The notes beneath the pieces are model-generated. The model ran no database searches, was not told where the DNA came from, and saw only the letters and a program-made list of their open reading frames with translations. From DATCSE01 sp036568605 (GTDB taxonomy: Bacteria; Pseudomonadota; Gammaproteobacteria; Burkholderiales; Burkholderiaceae_C): a stretch of DNA of 23,486 bases. Of this stretch, positions 1-8,039 are shown piece after piece (position 1 is the first letter of the stretch; each line of letters opens with the position of its first letter). The stretch is from assembly GCA_036568605.1 (NCBI GenBank), contig DATCSE010000026.1, positions 1-23,486 on the forward strand. Direction: 5' to 3'. Position numbers and translations under genes: made by a program.

Positions 1-380
1 GCTCGATACAGAACCGCGTGCGCGAAACCCTGGCGCTGGAGGAGAAGTCGTCGCAGGACCTTGAAGCCGCCCGCCGCGGCGTCACGCAGGCGACGCGCAC
101 CGCGTTCTACGTGCTGCAGTCGGGCACCGCGCAGGTGGCCGCGCTCGAAGCAGCCGAGTCGTCGAGCCAGCTTGCGCTCGAGGCGACGCAGCTGGGCTAC
201 AAGGTCGGCGTGCGCGTCAACCTCGATGTGCTGAACGCGCAGGCCCAGCTCTACCAGACGCAGACCCAGCTCGCCAAGGCGCGCTACGACCTGGTCGTCG
301 CGAACCTGCGGCTGCGCCAGGCGTCCGGACGCCTGACGCCGGACGACGTGGCCGGCGTGAACCGGCTGCTGAAGCCGTAG
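1..380 (+). CDS. TolC-family outer membrane efflux protein, C-terminal part (5' end outside the window)
   Basis: The reading frame is open from base 3 and stops with TAG at 378-380, giving about 125 visible residues. The segment is alanine-, glutamine- and leucine-rich amphipathic helix of the kind that forms the periplasmic barrel of TolC channels. It includes the family-typical stretch GYKVGVRVNLDVLNAQ followed by LYQTQTQLAKARYDLVVANL, which matches the last helical repeat before the C terminus. The protein would be a trimeric outer membrane channel that works with an inner membrane pump or a type I secretion ABC exporter; neither partner is visible. A GTG at 18 is in frame but sits inside the domain and is not a plausible start. 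Identification as a TolC-family protein is firm; the substrate cannot be told. Confidence 0.9.
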   Translation, partial: SIQNRVRETLALEEKSSQDLEAARRGVTQATRTAFYVLQSGTAQVAALEAAESSSQLALEATQLGYKVGVRVNLDVLNAQAQLYQTQTQLAKARYDLVVANLRLRQASGRLTPDDVAGVNRLLKP

Positions 381-423
381 CGGCCGCGTCGCCGAAGCCG
401 CACAGGAAACCGAGTAAAGAATC

Positions 424-485
424 GCAGCGGCTGTCCTCGCCGCTGCCGGATGCGGCGTTGTCGAGTGATCTCCGCCCGGCATCCG
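424..485. other. Two inverted repeats between the TolC-like gene and the DUF1800 gene
   Basis: GCAGCGG at 424-430 pairs with CCGCTGC at 440-446 (7 bp stem, 9-nt loop). CGGATGC at 447-453 pairs with GCATCCG at 479-485. Neither is followed by a T run, so these are at best weak or Rho-assisted terminators for the efflux transcript. In DNA of this GC content such stems also occur by chance. Confidence 0.3.
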
Positions 486-519
486 ATCCTGCCGCCGCGG
501 CCTACACGAGGAGCACGGC

Positions 520-1947
520 ATGTCGTCGGTTTCCGTCGCCACCGCGATCGCAGCGCATCGTTTCGGCCTCGGCGAAGCTTCGCTGGCCGCCGCCGTCCCT
601 GCCGATCCGCAAGCCTGGCTGCTCGGCCAGATCGGCCCGGCCGACGTTGCCCAGGGAGACGGCCTGCTCGACACCGGGGCCGCGCTCGCGAACGTCGCCA
701 CCGAGCAGCGCGCCCGCCGCCTCGCGCGCGCCGCACCGCCCGAAACAGCGGCCTCGGCGCCCGACCTCGGCGGTTTCTACCGCGAGGTCATCGTCGCCGA
801 TGCGCGCTCGCGCGTGCTGACCGCGACGAGCACGACCCGCCCGTTCGCCGAGCGGCTGCAGCTTTTCTGGGCCAACCACTTCACCGTCTCGCAGGCCAAG
901 GGCAGCGCGCGCGGACTGGTCGGCGCGTTCGAGCGCGATGCGATCCGGCCGCACATCGCCGGCAGCTTCGAAGCGCTGCTGTGGGCCTCGACCACGCACC
1001 CGGCGATGCTGCGCTACCTCGACAACACACAGTCGGCCGGGCCGCATTCGTTGGCCGTCGCGCGCGAAGCGCGGCGCGCCGCGCGCATGGACGAAGGGCC
1101 GCGCGTCAGCGGCCTGAACGAGAACCTCGCGCGCGAGGTGCTGGAGCTGCACACGCTGGGCGCCGACAGCGCCCGCGGCCCGCGCCCGATCTACACGCAG
1201 GCCGACGTGACCGCGTTCGCGCGCGTGCTGACCGGCTGGCGCGTGCCGTTGCGCGACGAGCGCGTCGACTTCGCCAGGCCTTTCGATCCGGCCTGGCACG
1301 AGCCGGGCCCGAAGACGCTGCTGGGCAAGACCTACCCCGAAGGCCCGGACGCGCTGCGCCAGGTGATCCACGACCTCGCGCATCACCCGGCGACCGCGCG
1401 CTTCATCGCGACCAAGCTCGCGCGCCACTTCGTGGCCGACGACCCGCCGCCGGCTTTGGTCGACCGGCTCGCCGGCGCCTACCAGCGCAGTAACGGTGAC
1501 CTCGCGACGGTCTATCGCGATCTGATCGCGAGCCCCGAAGCGTGGCAGCCTCTACCCGCGAAGCTGAAGACGCCCGAGGAGTTCGTGCTGTCGTCGGCCC
1601 GGCTGCTGCGGCTGGACAGCCGCCTGCTCGCGCGCGGCGACGGCGCCGGCATCGGCTTCGCGCAAGGCATCACCGCCCTCGGCCAGCGCCTGCAGGCCGC
1701 TCCATCGCCGGCCGGCTGGAGCGACCGGGCCGCGGACTGGCTGGGCCCCGATGCCGTGTGGAAACGCCTCGAATGGGCCACCCGCATCGCGAACCGCCTG
1801 GGCGGCCGGGTCGACGCGCGCCAGCTCGCCGCACAGAGCCTGGGCCCGCTGCTGGGCGAGGCCACGCGCCTGCAGATCGACCGCGCGGCCGACGGGCCGC
1901 AGGCTCTCGCGCTGCTGCTGATGGCACCCGAGTTCCAGCGCCGCTGA
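520..1947 (+). CDS. DUF1800 domain-containing protein
   Basis: This is a 475-residue protein with ATG at 520 preceded by a good Shine-Dalgarno (GAGGAG, about 6 nt upstream). It has the hallmarks of the DUF1800 family: an N-terminal HRFGLGEAS-type opening, FWANHFTVS in the first third, NENLAREVLELHTLG near residue 205, an FARVLTGW segment, and HHPATARFIATKLARHFVAD near residues 290-310. The biochemical role of DUF1800 is not established. Genes of this family very commonly sit directly before a DUF1501 gene, as here (32 nt to the next start), and the two are probably co-transcribed and act together. No convincing signal peptide is visible at this start, in contrast to its partner. Family assignment is strong; function is unknown. 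Confidence 0.92.
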   Translation: MSSVSVATAIAAHRFGLGEASLAAAVPADPQAWLLGQIGPADVAQGDGLLDTGAALANVATEQRARRLARAAPPETAASAPDLGGFYREVIVADARSRVLTATSTTRPFAERLQLFWANHFTVSQAKGSARGLVGAFERDAIRPHIAGSFEALLWASTTHPAMLRYLDNTQSAGPHSLAVAREARRAARMDEGPRVSGLNENLAREVLELHTLGADSARGPRPIYTQADVTAFARVLTGWRVPLRDERVDFARPFDPAWHEPGPKTLLGKTYPEGPDALRQVIHDLAHHPATARFIATKLARHFVADDPPPALVDRLAGAYQRSNGDLATVYRDLIASPEAWQPLPAKLKTPEEFVLSSARLLRLDSRLLARGDGAGIGFAQGITALGQRLQAAPSPAGWSDRAADWLGPDAVWKRLEWATRIANRLGGRVDARQLAAQSLGPLLGEATRLQIDRAADGPQALALLLMAPEFQRR

Positions 1948-1979
1948 ACGAACGCGGCACGACGACGAGGAGTTTCGCG

Positions 1980-3203
1980 ATGTTCGAACCGACCCTGCTC
2001 GATCCACGCCGCCGCCATCTGCTCGGCGCGCTGGGCGCCGGAACGCTCGCGCCGTGGGCCACGCTCAGCCTCGCGGCGACCGGCTCCGCGGCGGGCGCAA
2101 ACCGGTTCGTCTTCGTGATCCTGCGCGGCGGCCTGGACGGGCTGTCGTCGGTGCCGGCCATCGGCGACGCCGACTTCGCGGCGGCCCGCGGCGCACTCGC
2201 GCAGTTCGCCGGCCCACCGCTCGCACTCGACGGCATGTTCGCGCTGCACCCGAACCTCGCGCAGTTGCACGCGATGTACGGCCGCGGCGAGCTCGCGGTG
2301 GTGCACGCGGTCGGATTGCCGTACCGCGACCGCTCGCACTTCGATGCGCAGCAGGTGCTCGAGAGCGGCGGCGTGCGCCCGTACGAAATCACCTCCGGCT
2401 GGCTCGGCCGCCTGCTCGGCACGAACGACGCACGGGGCGCGAAAGGCCTGGCGCTGAACACCGCGGTGCCGCTGGTGCTGCGCGGCTCCGGCACGATAGA
2501 CACCTGGGCGCCGTCGGCGCTGCCCGAGCCCTCGGCCGACCTGGTCGCGCGCCTCGAGCGCCTGTATGCGAACGACACGACGCTGTCCGTCGCGCTCGAG
2601 CGGGCCAAGGCACTGCACCTCGATTCGGCGATGGCCGCCGAGATGAGCCACAACACCGGCATGGGCGGCACCGCTGCACGCGCCGGCGCATTCGTCGTGC
2701 TGGCGCAGCGTGCGGCCGAGTTCCTCGCGCAGGTCGACGGGCCGCAGGTCGCGGTGCTGGAGGTCAGCGGCTGGGACACGCATGCGAACCAGGCGAACCC
2801 GAACGGCCCGCTCGCGAGCAATCTGCGCCAGCTCGATGCCGGCCTCGCGGCGCTGCGCGACGGGCTGACCGCGAGCGGCGCCTGGGCGCGCACCGCGGTC
2901 GTGGTCGCCACCGAGTTCGGTCGCGAGGTCGCGATCAACGGCACGCTGGGCACCGACCACGGCACCGGCGGCGCGGCCTTCGTGCTCGGCGGCGCGGTCC
3001 ACGGCGGCCGCGTGGTCGCCGATTGGCCCGGGCTCGCGAAGAAGAACCGCTACGACGGCCGCGACCTCCGCACGACCACCGACTTGCGTGCGGTGCTGAA
3101 AGGCGTGCTCGGCGAGCACCTGAAGGTCGCGGCGCGCACGCTGAACACCGAGGTGTTCCCCGGCAGCGAGACGGTCGCGCCGCTCAAGCTGCTACGCGGC
3201 TGA
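1980..3203 (+). CDS. DUF1501 domain-containing protein, probable Tat substrate
   Basis: The protein has 407 residues. The ATG at 1980 is chosen because GAGGAG lies a few bases upstream and the N terminus then reads as an export signal: RRRHLLGALGAG followed by a hydrophobic stretch and small residues, a twin-arginine type leader. The DUF1501 fold belongs to the alkaline-phosphatase/sulfatase-like superfamily. The features visible are FVFVILRGGLDGL near residue 45, SHFDAQQVLESG near 120, SGWDTHANQ near 260, VVVATEFGRE near 305 and GTDHGTGGAAFVLGG near 325; the Asp, His and Glu residues in these motifs are candidates for metal binding. It follows the DUF1800 gene with 32 nt between them. Exported location is inferred from the leader; substrate and reaction are unknown. 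Confidence 0.92.
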   Translation: MFEPTLLDPRRRHLLGALGAGTLAPWATLSLAATGSAAGANRFVFVILRGGLDGLSSVPAIGDADFAAARGALAQFAGPPLALDGMFALHPNLAQLHAMYGRGELAVVHAVGLPYRDRSHFDAQQVLESGGVRPYEITSGWLGRLLGTNDARGAKGLALNTAVPLVLRGSGTIDTWAPSALPEPSADLVARLERLYANDTTLSVALERAKALHLDSAMAAEMSHNTGMGGTAARAGAFVVLAQRAAEFLAQVDGPQVAVLEVSGWDTHANQANPNGPLASNLRQLDAGLAALRDGLTASGAWARTAVVVATEFGREVAINGTLGTDHGTGGAAFVLGGAVHGGRVVADWPGLAKKNRYDGRDLRTTTDLRAVLKGVLGEHLKVAARTLNTEVFPGSETVAPLKLLRG

Positions 3204-3208
3204 TCTCT

Positions 3209-3313
3209 ACTCCCTCTCCCCCTGGGAGAGGGTTGGGGTGAGGGCCAGCGAGAAGCACCGATGTCGCCGCTCGCCGACCCTCACCCCTGCCCTTTCCCAG
3301 AGAGCGAGGGAGC
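3209..3313. repeat. Dispersed palindromic repeat of the 'LTPTLSQGERE' type, two arms head to head
   Basis: The left arm (about 3211-3244) holds a hairpin, CCCTCTCCC paired with GGGAGAGGG, followed by GGGGTGAGGG. The right arm (about 3278-3312) begins with the reverse complement, CCCTCACCCC, and has its own imperfect hairpin; about 33 nt of unrelated sequence separates them. Spurious translation on the minus strand gives LALTPTLSQGERE and LALWERAGVRVGE, peptides I recognise as the signature of a repeat scattered through many proteobacterial genomes. It lies between two convergent transcription units and may act as a bidirectional terminator or RNA-stabilising stem. It also overlaps the 3' end of waaA. 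Confidence 0.85.
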
Positions 3314-4630
3314 CAGTTCGGCGATGCGATCGGCCATGCGCTGCGCGGCGCCGCGGTGCTGCGCGGCGAACTCGGTCGCGCGGCGCGCCCGCGCGGCCAG
3401 CGCATCGCGATCGTGCAACCAGGCACAGGCCAGGTCCACGCCCTGTGCCATCGTCTCGACGCGGGCCGCCGCCCCGGCGGCGATCGACAGCTCGGCCGCC
3501 TGCGCGAAGTTGAAGGTGTGCGGCCCCATCACGACCGGACAGCCGCAGGCGGCCGCCTCGATCAGGTTCTGCCCGCCCAGCGGCGCGAAGCTGCCGCCAA
3601 GCAGCGCAAGCTGTGCCATCGCGTAGTACAGCGGCATCTCGCGCATCGAATCGCCGAGCCACACGTCGGCCTGCATCGCCGCCTCCGGTGGCGCCTCGTC
3701 CCAGGCGCTGCGCCGCGCGAGCGAGAAGCCGCGCGATTCGATCTGCGCCGCCACCTCGTCGAAGCGCTGCGGATGGCGCGGCACGATCACGAGCAGCGGC
3801 CGAGCCGCGTCATCGTCCTCCCCGTCGCGCGTGCGTGCCCGCCAGCGGTCCAGCAGCAGCGCCTCCTCGCCTTCGCGGGTGATCGCACCCAGCACGACGT
3901 CGCGCTGCAACGCCGCCCGCCACGCGCGACCGCGCGCCAGCAGCGCCGCATCGGGCGTCATGTCGAACTTCAGGTTGCCGCAGACCACGACGTCGCGGGC
4001 TCCGGCGGCGCGCAGGCGCTGCGCATCGGCTTCGGTCTGCGCGAGCACCAGGGCGACGCTCTCGGCGGCCGGCCGCATCAGCGCCGCGAGCGTCTCGCCG
4101 CGCCGCCGGCTTTTCTCGCTGAGCCGCGCATTCGCCAGCACCATGGTCACGCCGCGTTGCCGGGCCGCATGCAGCAGGTTGGGCCAGATCTCGGTTTCCA
4201 TCAGCACGCCGACCGCGGGCCGGAAGTGCGCGAGGAAACGCGCGACGGCACCCGGCGTGTCGTACGGCAGCCAGGTCTGGCGATCGCCCGGTCCGTTCAC
4301 GTCGCGCAGCAACTCCGTGCCGGCTTCGCGCCCGGTCGCGGTGCCGTGGGTCAGCAACAGCCGCATCCCCGGTACACGTGCGCGCAGCGCGGCGATCAGC
4401 GCGGCCGATGCGCGGGTCTCGCCGAGCGAGACGGCGTGCACCCAGACCCAGCCGGCCGAGGGCGCGTCGTCGTAGAAACCGAAGCGTTCGGCGACGTGCG
4501 TGCGGTACAGCGGCTCGACGCGCGCGCGCCAGTACAAGCGCGCGGCATAGAGCGGCTGCAACAGCCGCAACGCCAGCGAGTACGCGCCGCGCGCGACGCG
4601 TGCCCGCAGGCGCCCGACGGCGATCGTCAT
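3281..4630 (-). CDS. waaA: 3-deoxy-D-manno-octulosonic acid (Kdo) transferase
   Basis: The 449-residue product is a family GT30 glycosyltransferase that transfers Kdo from CMP-Kdo to the lipid A precursor at the inner face of the cytoplasmic membrane. The N terminus has a hydrophobic anchor region. WVHAVSLGETRAS follows, with E71 matching the catalytic Glu of the family. Further motifs are LLTHGTATGRE, ETEIWPNLLHAARQRG, NLKFD, and in the C-terminal domain LGGSFAPLGGQNLIEAAACG and GPHTFNF, all typical of WaaA. The ATG at 4630 overlaps the waaC stop in an ATGA arrangement, indicating translational coupling. The last ten or so residues (from about PSLSGKGQG) are encoded by the palindromic repeat and are not expected to be conserved. 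Length is slightly above the usual 420-430 residues for this reason. Confidence 0.95.
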   Translation of the reverse strand: MTIAVGRLRARVARGAYSLALRLLQPLYAARLYWRARVEPLYRTHVAERFGFYDDAPSAGWVWVHAVSLGETRASAALIAALRARVPGMRLLLTHGTATGREAGTELLRDVNGPGDRQTWLPYDTPGAVARFLAHFRPAVGVLMETEIWPNLLHAARQRGVTMVLANARLSEKSRRRGETLAALMRPAAESVALVLAQTEADAQRLRAAGARDVVVCGNLKFDMTPDAALLARGRAWRAALQRDVVLGAITREGEEALLLDRWRARTRDGEDDDAARPLLVIVPRHPQRFDEVAAQIESRGFSLARRSAWDEAPPEAAMQADVWLGDSMREMPLYYAMAQLALLGGSFAPLGGQNLIEAAACGCPVVMGPHTFNFAQAAELSIAAGAAARVETMAQGVDLACAWLHDRDALAARARRATEFAAQHRGAAQRMADRIAELAPSLSGKGQG

Positions 4631-5640
4631 ACAGGCGCCGCCTGCAACGCTCGTTGCACCTGCTGCCACGCGCCCCACACCGCGTCGACCGTCGGCGTGG
4701 GCTGCGCTTCGACCGAGACCTGATGGCGATGCCCGTGCTCGGGCTGCGGCCCGGTGCGCCATGCGGTCGGGAAGTTGTAGATCTGCACGTGCGGCAGATC
4801 GAGTGCGACGGCGATGTGGCTGACCCCGCTGTCGACCCCGATCACGCCGCGCACGCCGCCGAGCCGGTCGACCAACGCATCGAGGCTCATCGCCGGCCAG
4901 ACCTCGGCCGAGCCGGGCCCCAGCGCCGCGGCAATCCGCTGCGCCCGTTCCAGCTCCACCGCACCGGCATGCGGCAATGCGATGCGCGCGCCCTGCGCGA
5001 TCAGGCGGCGCCCGATCTCGACCCACGACGCCTCGGGCCACAGCTTGTCGTCGCGCGAGGTGCCGTGCACGAACACGACAGTCTGCGCCGCGATTGCCGC
5101 CGCGGCCCCATCGTCCGCCGGATGCGCCTGCAGGCCGAACTGCGGCGCTCCCTGCAGCGCGTAGCCCAGCGCACGCGCCGCGAGCTCGCGCGAACGGTCC
5201 AGCGCATGCACGCGCGGCGTGATGCGGATCGCATGGTCGACCAGCCAGCGCGCCGGCGCCTCGTGGCTGGCGCCTTCGGTGCGGTTGGCGAGGCCATAGC
5301 GTGCCCCGCCCGGCGCGAGCCGCGCGATGCGCCCGATCAGCGCCGACTTGGTCAGCCCCTGCAGGTCGAGCACCGCGTCGTAACGTTCGTTGCGCAACCG
5401 GTCGCGAAACGCGCGCCACTCGGCACGCACGCCGGCGCGCCACCAGCTTCGGGTCCAGCGCCGCAACGCGCACTCGATCGTGCGATCGATGCCGGCGACG
5501 CGCCGCACCAGCGGTGCGAACCCCGGCTCGACGACCCAGTCGATCGCGGCCTGCGGCAACGCCGTGCGGATGTCGTGGACAACCGGCATCGCATGCACCA
5601 CATCGCCCAGCGACGAGAGCTTGACGATCAGGACACGCAC
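4627..5640 (-). CDS. waaC: Lipopolysaccharide heptosyltransferase I
   Basis: The 337-residue product is a GT9 glycosyltransferase that adds the first L-glycero-D-manno-heptose to Kdo in the LPS inner core. Visible motifs are KLSSLGDVVHAMPVV at the N terminus (D13 corresponds to the catalytic Asp), VLDLQGLTKSALIGR near residue 95, VFVHGTSRDDKLWPEASW near residue 190 (matching the ADP-heptose-binding loop with its Lys), and GVIGVDSGVSHIAVALDLP near residue 260. The start at 5640 is GTG; no strong Shine-Dalgarno precedes it, but the LPS-typical RVLIVKLSSLGD opening fixes the N terminus closely. It lies 55 nt after algC and overlaps waaA by 4 nt, so algC-waaC-waaA looks like one operon for core synthesis. 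Confidence 0.95.
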   Translation of the reverse strand: MRVLIVKLSSLGDVVHAMPVVHDIRTALPQAAIDWVVEPGFAPLVRRVAGIDRTIECALRRWTRSWWRAGVRAEWRAFRDRLRNERYDAVLDLQGLTKSALIGRIARLAPGGARYGLANRTEGASHEAPARWLVDHAIRITPRVHALDRSRELAARALGYALQGAPQFGLQAHPADDGAAAAIAAQTVVFVHGTSRDDKLWPEASWVEIGRRLIAQGARIALPHAGAVELERAQRIAAALGPGSAEVWPAMSLDALVDRLGGVRGVIGVDSGVSHIAVALDLPHVQIYNFPTAWRTGPQPEHGHRHQVSVEAQPTPTVDAVWGAWQQVQRALQAAPV

Positions 5641-5695
5641 GTCGTGTCGGGCCCGTACTGCGGCGGCGGCAGCGGCGATGCGCTGGATGTTGTCG

Positions 5696-7087
5696 TCAAT
5701 GCGCCGCGGCCGCGACGTGCGCGTCGGGCTTGACGACTCGCAGCGCCGCCATCAGCTCGTCCTGGATGCGCTGCAGCGCCTGCGGCGTATGCCCTTCGAA
5801 GCGCAGCACCAGGACCGGCGTGGTGTTCGAAGCGCGGATCAGGCCGAAGCCGTCTTCGTAGTCCACGCGCAGCCCGTCGATCGTGACGATCTCGCTCGCG
5901 TCGGGGAACTCGCTGCGCGCCAGCAACTCCTGCACGACGCGCTTGGGCTCGCCCTCGACGCATTCGACGTTCAGCTCGGGCGTCGAGTAGCTGGTCGGCA
6001 TCGCGTTGAGCACGGCGCTGGGGTCGTCGCTGCGCGACAGGATCTCGAGCAGCCGCGCCGCGGTGTAGGTCGCATCGTCGAAGCCGTACCAGCGTTCGGC
6101 GAAGAAGATGTGCCCGCTCATCTCGCCGGCGATCGGTGCCCCGGTCTCGCGCAGCTTGGCCTTCATCAGCGAGTGCCCGGTCTTCCACATCACCGGCACG
6201 CCGCCGCCGGCGCGGATCAGCGGCGCGAGGCGCTGCGTGCACTTGACGTCGAAGATGACCTGCGCGCCGCGGTTGCGCGTCAGGATGTCGCTCGCGAGCA
6301 GCATCAGCTGGCGGTCCGGGTAGATGATCTGGCCGTCCTTCGTGACCACGCCGAGGCGGTCGCCGTCGCCGTCGAATGCCAGGCCCAGTTCGGCGTCGGT
6401 GGTCTGCACGGTGCGGATCAGGTCCGCGAGGTTCTCGGGCTTGCTCGGATCGGGGTGGTGGTTCGGGAAGTCGCCGTCGACTTCGGAGTACAGCTCGATC
6501 ACGTCGCAACCCAACGCGCGAAGGATGCTCGGGGCCGAGGCGCCGGGGATGCCGTTGCCGGAGTCGACGGCGATCTTCATCGGCCGCGCGAGCTTGCAGT
6601 CGTTCGTGATGCGGTGCAGGTACTCGGCGCCGACATCCATCGTGGCCGAGCGGCCCTTGCCGCGGGCATAGTCCTCGGCTTCGATGCGTTGGCGCAGCCC
6701 CTGGATCGCGTCGCCGTAGATCGCCTGCCCGGCCAGCACCATCTTGAAGCCGTTGTAGTCCTTCGGGTTGTGGCTGCCGGTGATCTGGATGCCGCTGTTG
6801 CAGCCGTGTGCGCCGCGGGTCGCGGCGACGTAGTACAGCATCGGCGTCGTCACGGCGCCGATGTCGACCACGTCCAGCCCCGTCGAGGCCAGCCCGCGGA
6901 TCAGCGCCGCGGCCAGCTTGGGGCCGGAGAGCCGCCCGTCGCGTCCGACCGCCACCGCACGCTCGCCGAGCTTCAGCGCCTCGGTGCCGAACGCCCGACC
7001 GAGGTGCTCGGCGAACGTCTCGGTGATGTCGCGGCCGACGATGCCGCGGATGTCGTAGGCCTTGAAGCTGGATGCGCTGACTTGCAT
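5696..7087 (-). CDS. algC: Phosphomannomutase/phosphoglucomutase
   Basis: The 463-residue product has the size of Pseudomonas AlgC. It interconverts hexose 6- and 1-phosphates, supplying glucose-1-P and mannose-1-P for LPS and exopolysaccharide. All four phosphohexomutase signatures are present: the phosphoserine loop QITGSHNPKDYNG (S105), the Mg-binding loop FDGDGDRLGVV near residue 240, the sugar-specificity loop GEMSGHIFF near 325, and the phosphate-binding loop RASNTTPVLVLRFE near 420. ATG at 7087 is chosen because MQVSASSFKAYDIRG matches the usual N terminus; an upstream extension in frame to 7183 has no family support. A -10-like TACAAT lies 29 bp upstream. First gene of the probable algC-waaC-waaA unit. 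The split between mannose and glucose activity cannot be read from sequence. Confidence 0.93.
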   Translation of the reverse strand: MQVSASSFKAYDIRGIVGRDITETFAEHLGRAFGTEALKLGERAVAVGRDGRLSGPKLAAALIRGLASTGLDVVDIGAVTTPMLYYVAATRGAHGCNSGIQITGSHNPKDYNGFKMVLAGQAIYGDAIQGLRQRIEAEDYARGKGRSATMDVGAEYLHRITNDCKLARPMKIAVDSGNGIPGASAPSILRALGCDVIELYSEVDGDFPNHHPDPSKPENLADLIRTVQTTDAELGLAFDGDGDRLGVVTKDGQIIYPDRQLMLLASDILTRNRGAQVIFDVKCTQRLAPLIRAGGGVPVMWKTGHSLMKAKLRETGAPIAGEMSGHIFFAERWYGFDDATYTAARLLEILSRSDDPSAVLNAMPTSYSTPELNVECVEGEPKRVVQELLARSEFPDASEIVTIDGLRVDYEDGFGLIRASNTTPVLVLRFEGHTPQALQRIQDELMAALRVVKPDAHVAAAAH

Positions 7088-7115
7088 ACGGTGGTGGCTG
7101 GAAAACGGTCCGGCG

Positions 7116-7121
7116 ATTGTA
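7116..7121 (-). promoter_or_regulatory. Candidate -10 element for algC
   Basis: On the minus strand TACAAT lies 29 bp before the algC ATG, preceded by CTC and followed by CGCCGGACC. No good -35 is seen at the usual distance, so this is a tentative sigma-70 call. The same CTACAATCGCC string recurs upstream of the UPF0114 gene at 14201. The rest of the 192-bp gap between algC and the solute-binding protein gene shows nothing else recognisable. Confidence 0.35.
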
Positions 7122-7279
7122 GAGACCCCCGCCGACTGGGCAGGAATGCACGATGCCACGTGGCTCGTGCCGTTCGGCCCCACGCCGTCAGAGTTGCGTC
7201 ACAAGTCGGTCGCCAGCCACGGGCACACGCTGGACAAGATGCGCGCCTTCCTCTCAACGCCGACCCATCGGAGCCCTTG

Positions 7280-7960
7280 ATGTCGCAACGCAGAAACGCG
7301 CTCGCGCTTGCCGCGGCCCTCCTGTTTTCTCCCGCCGCCTGTCTCGCCGAGACCAGGATCGTGGCCACCAAACTCGACGGCGTCGTCGAACGGAATCACG
7401 GCGGCGTCTACGATCAGGTCTTCCAGGAGCTGAAGTTCGACTACGAGGTGTTCTCGCCCGACGTCGCGCTCGACAAATTCAAGGGCAACGAGTTCGATTG
7501 CATCTTCCCGCTGGACCAGGACTTCTACGGCGACAAGTCGAATACCGTGCAGTCGGTGCCGATCAACATCGCGAAGATCCACATCTTCACGCTAAAGGGG
7601 CAACCGATCACCGACCTCGACAAGCTCAAGGGCCTGCGCGTGGGCATGCGCAGCGGCCTGAACTACGGGCCGAAGCTGAGCTACCCGCGGTTCAAGGTCG
7701 AGTACGCGAACTCGATCTACATCAACGTGTGGAAGTTGCGCAGCGACCGCATCGACGCGATCGTCGATTTCAATCCGGACATGGAGGACTACCTGAACAA
7801 GGTCGGCATCAACCTGGTGTACGACAAGAACGCGCCGGTCATCGTCCATCGTGATGCCCTGCTGTGCCACGACGGTCCGAAGGAGCGCGAGTTCGTGCAG
7901 CGATTCAACAAGGCGGTGAAGGAGTCCGACGCGAAGATCAAGAAGCTGCTGGGCAACTGA
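7280..7960 (+). CDS. Periplasmic solute-binding protein, family 3-like, without transporter neighbours
   Basis: The 226-residue product starts at ATG 7280, six nt after GGAG. A Sec signal peptide spans roughly residues 1-24, with a likely cleavage after CLA. The mature part has the two-lobe pattern of amino-acid-type SBP_bac_3 proteins: GVYDQVFQELKFDYEVFSPD, then a hinge with ITDLDKLKGLRVGMRSGLNYG near residue 120, and VWKLRSDRIDAIVDF near residue 155. The segment where classical family members carry an Arg-containing FSxPY motif reads FPLDQDFYGDKSNTVQSVPI, so the ligand pocket differs from typical amino acid binders. At about 200 mature residues it is short for the family. No permease or ATPase gene is adjacent; it could serve a distant transporter or act as a sensor partner. 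Family moderately sure, ligand unknown. Confidence 0.8.
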   Translation: MSQRRNALALAAALLFSPAACLAETRIVATKLDGVVERNHGGVYDQVFQELKFDYEVFSPDVALDKFKGNEFDCIFPLDQDFYGDKSNTVQSVPINIAKIHIFTLKGQPITDLDKLKGLRVGMRSGLNYGPKLSYPRFKVEYANSIYINVWKLRSDRIDAIVDFNPDMEDYLNKVGINLVYDKNAPVIVHRDALLCHDGPKEREFVQRFNKAVKESDAKIKKLLGN

Positions 7961-8039
7961 CCTGCGTCGGCGCCGGATGCCGTACAGTGCCCCAGCGCGC
8001 CCGGGTCAGCGGCGCGACCGAGAACGAGGGGCGAGAACA

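Noticed and set aside
446..485. Similarity of GCCGGATGCGGCG to E. coli REP palindromes
   Set aside because: Only about 13 bases match, there is no second copy in the window, and the composition makes a chance match likely. It is kept only as an inverted repeat.
3207..3662. Open frame ending in LALTPTLSQGERE
   Set aside because: This is the known spurious translation of the dispersed repeat, running out of frame through waaA.
4631..5473. Upstream extension of the waaA frame to 730 residues
   Set aside because: It overlaps waaC on the same strand out of frame; the WaaA N terminus and the ATGA overlap fix the start at 4630.
5390..7279. Long in-frame upstream extension of the solute-binding protein gene
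   Set aside because: It is antisense to algC; the real start at 7280 has a ribosome site and begins a signal peptide.
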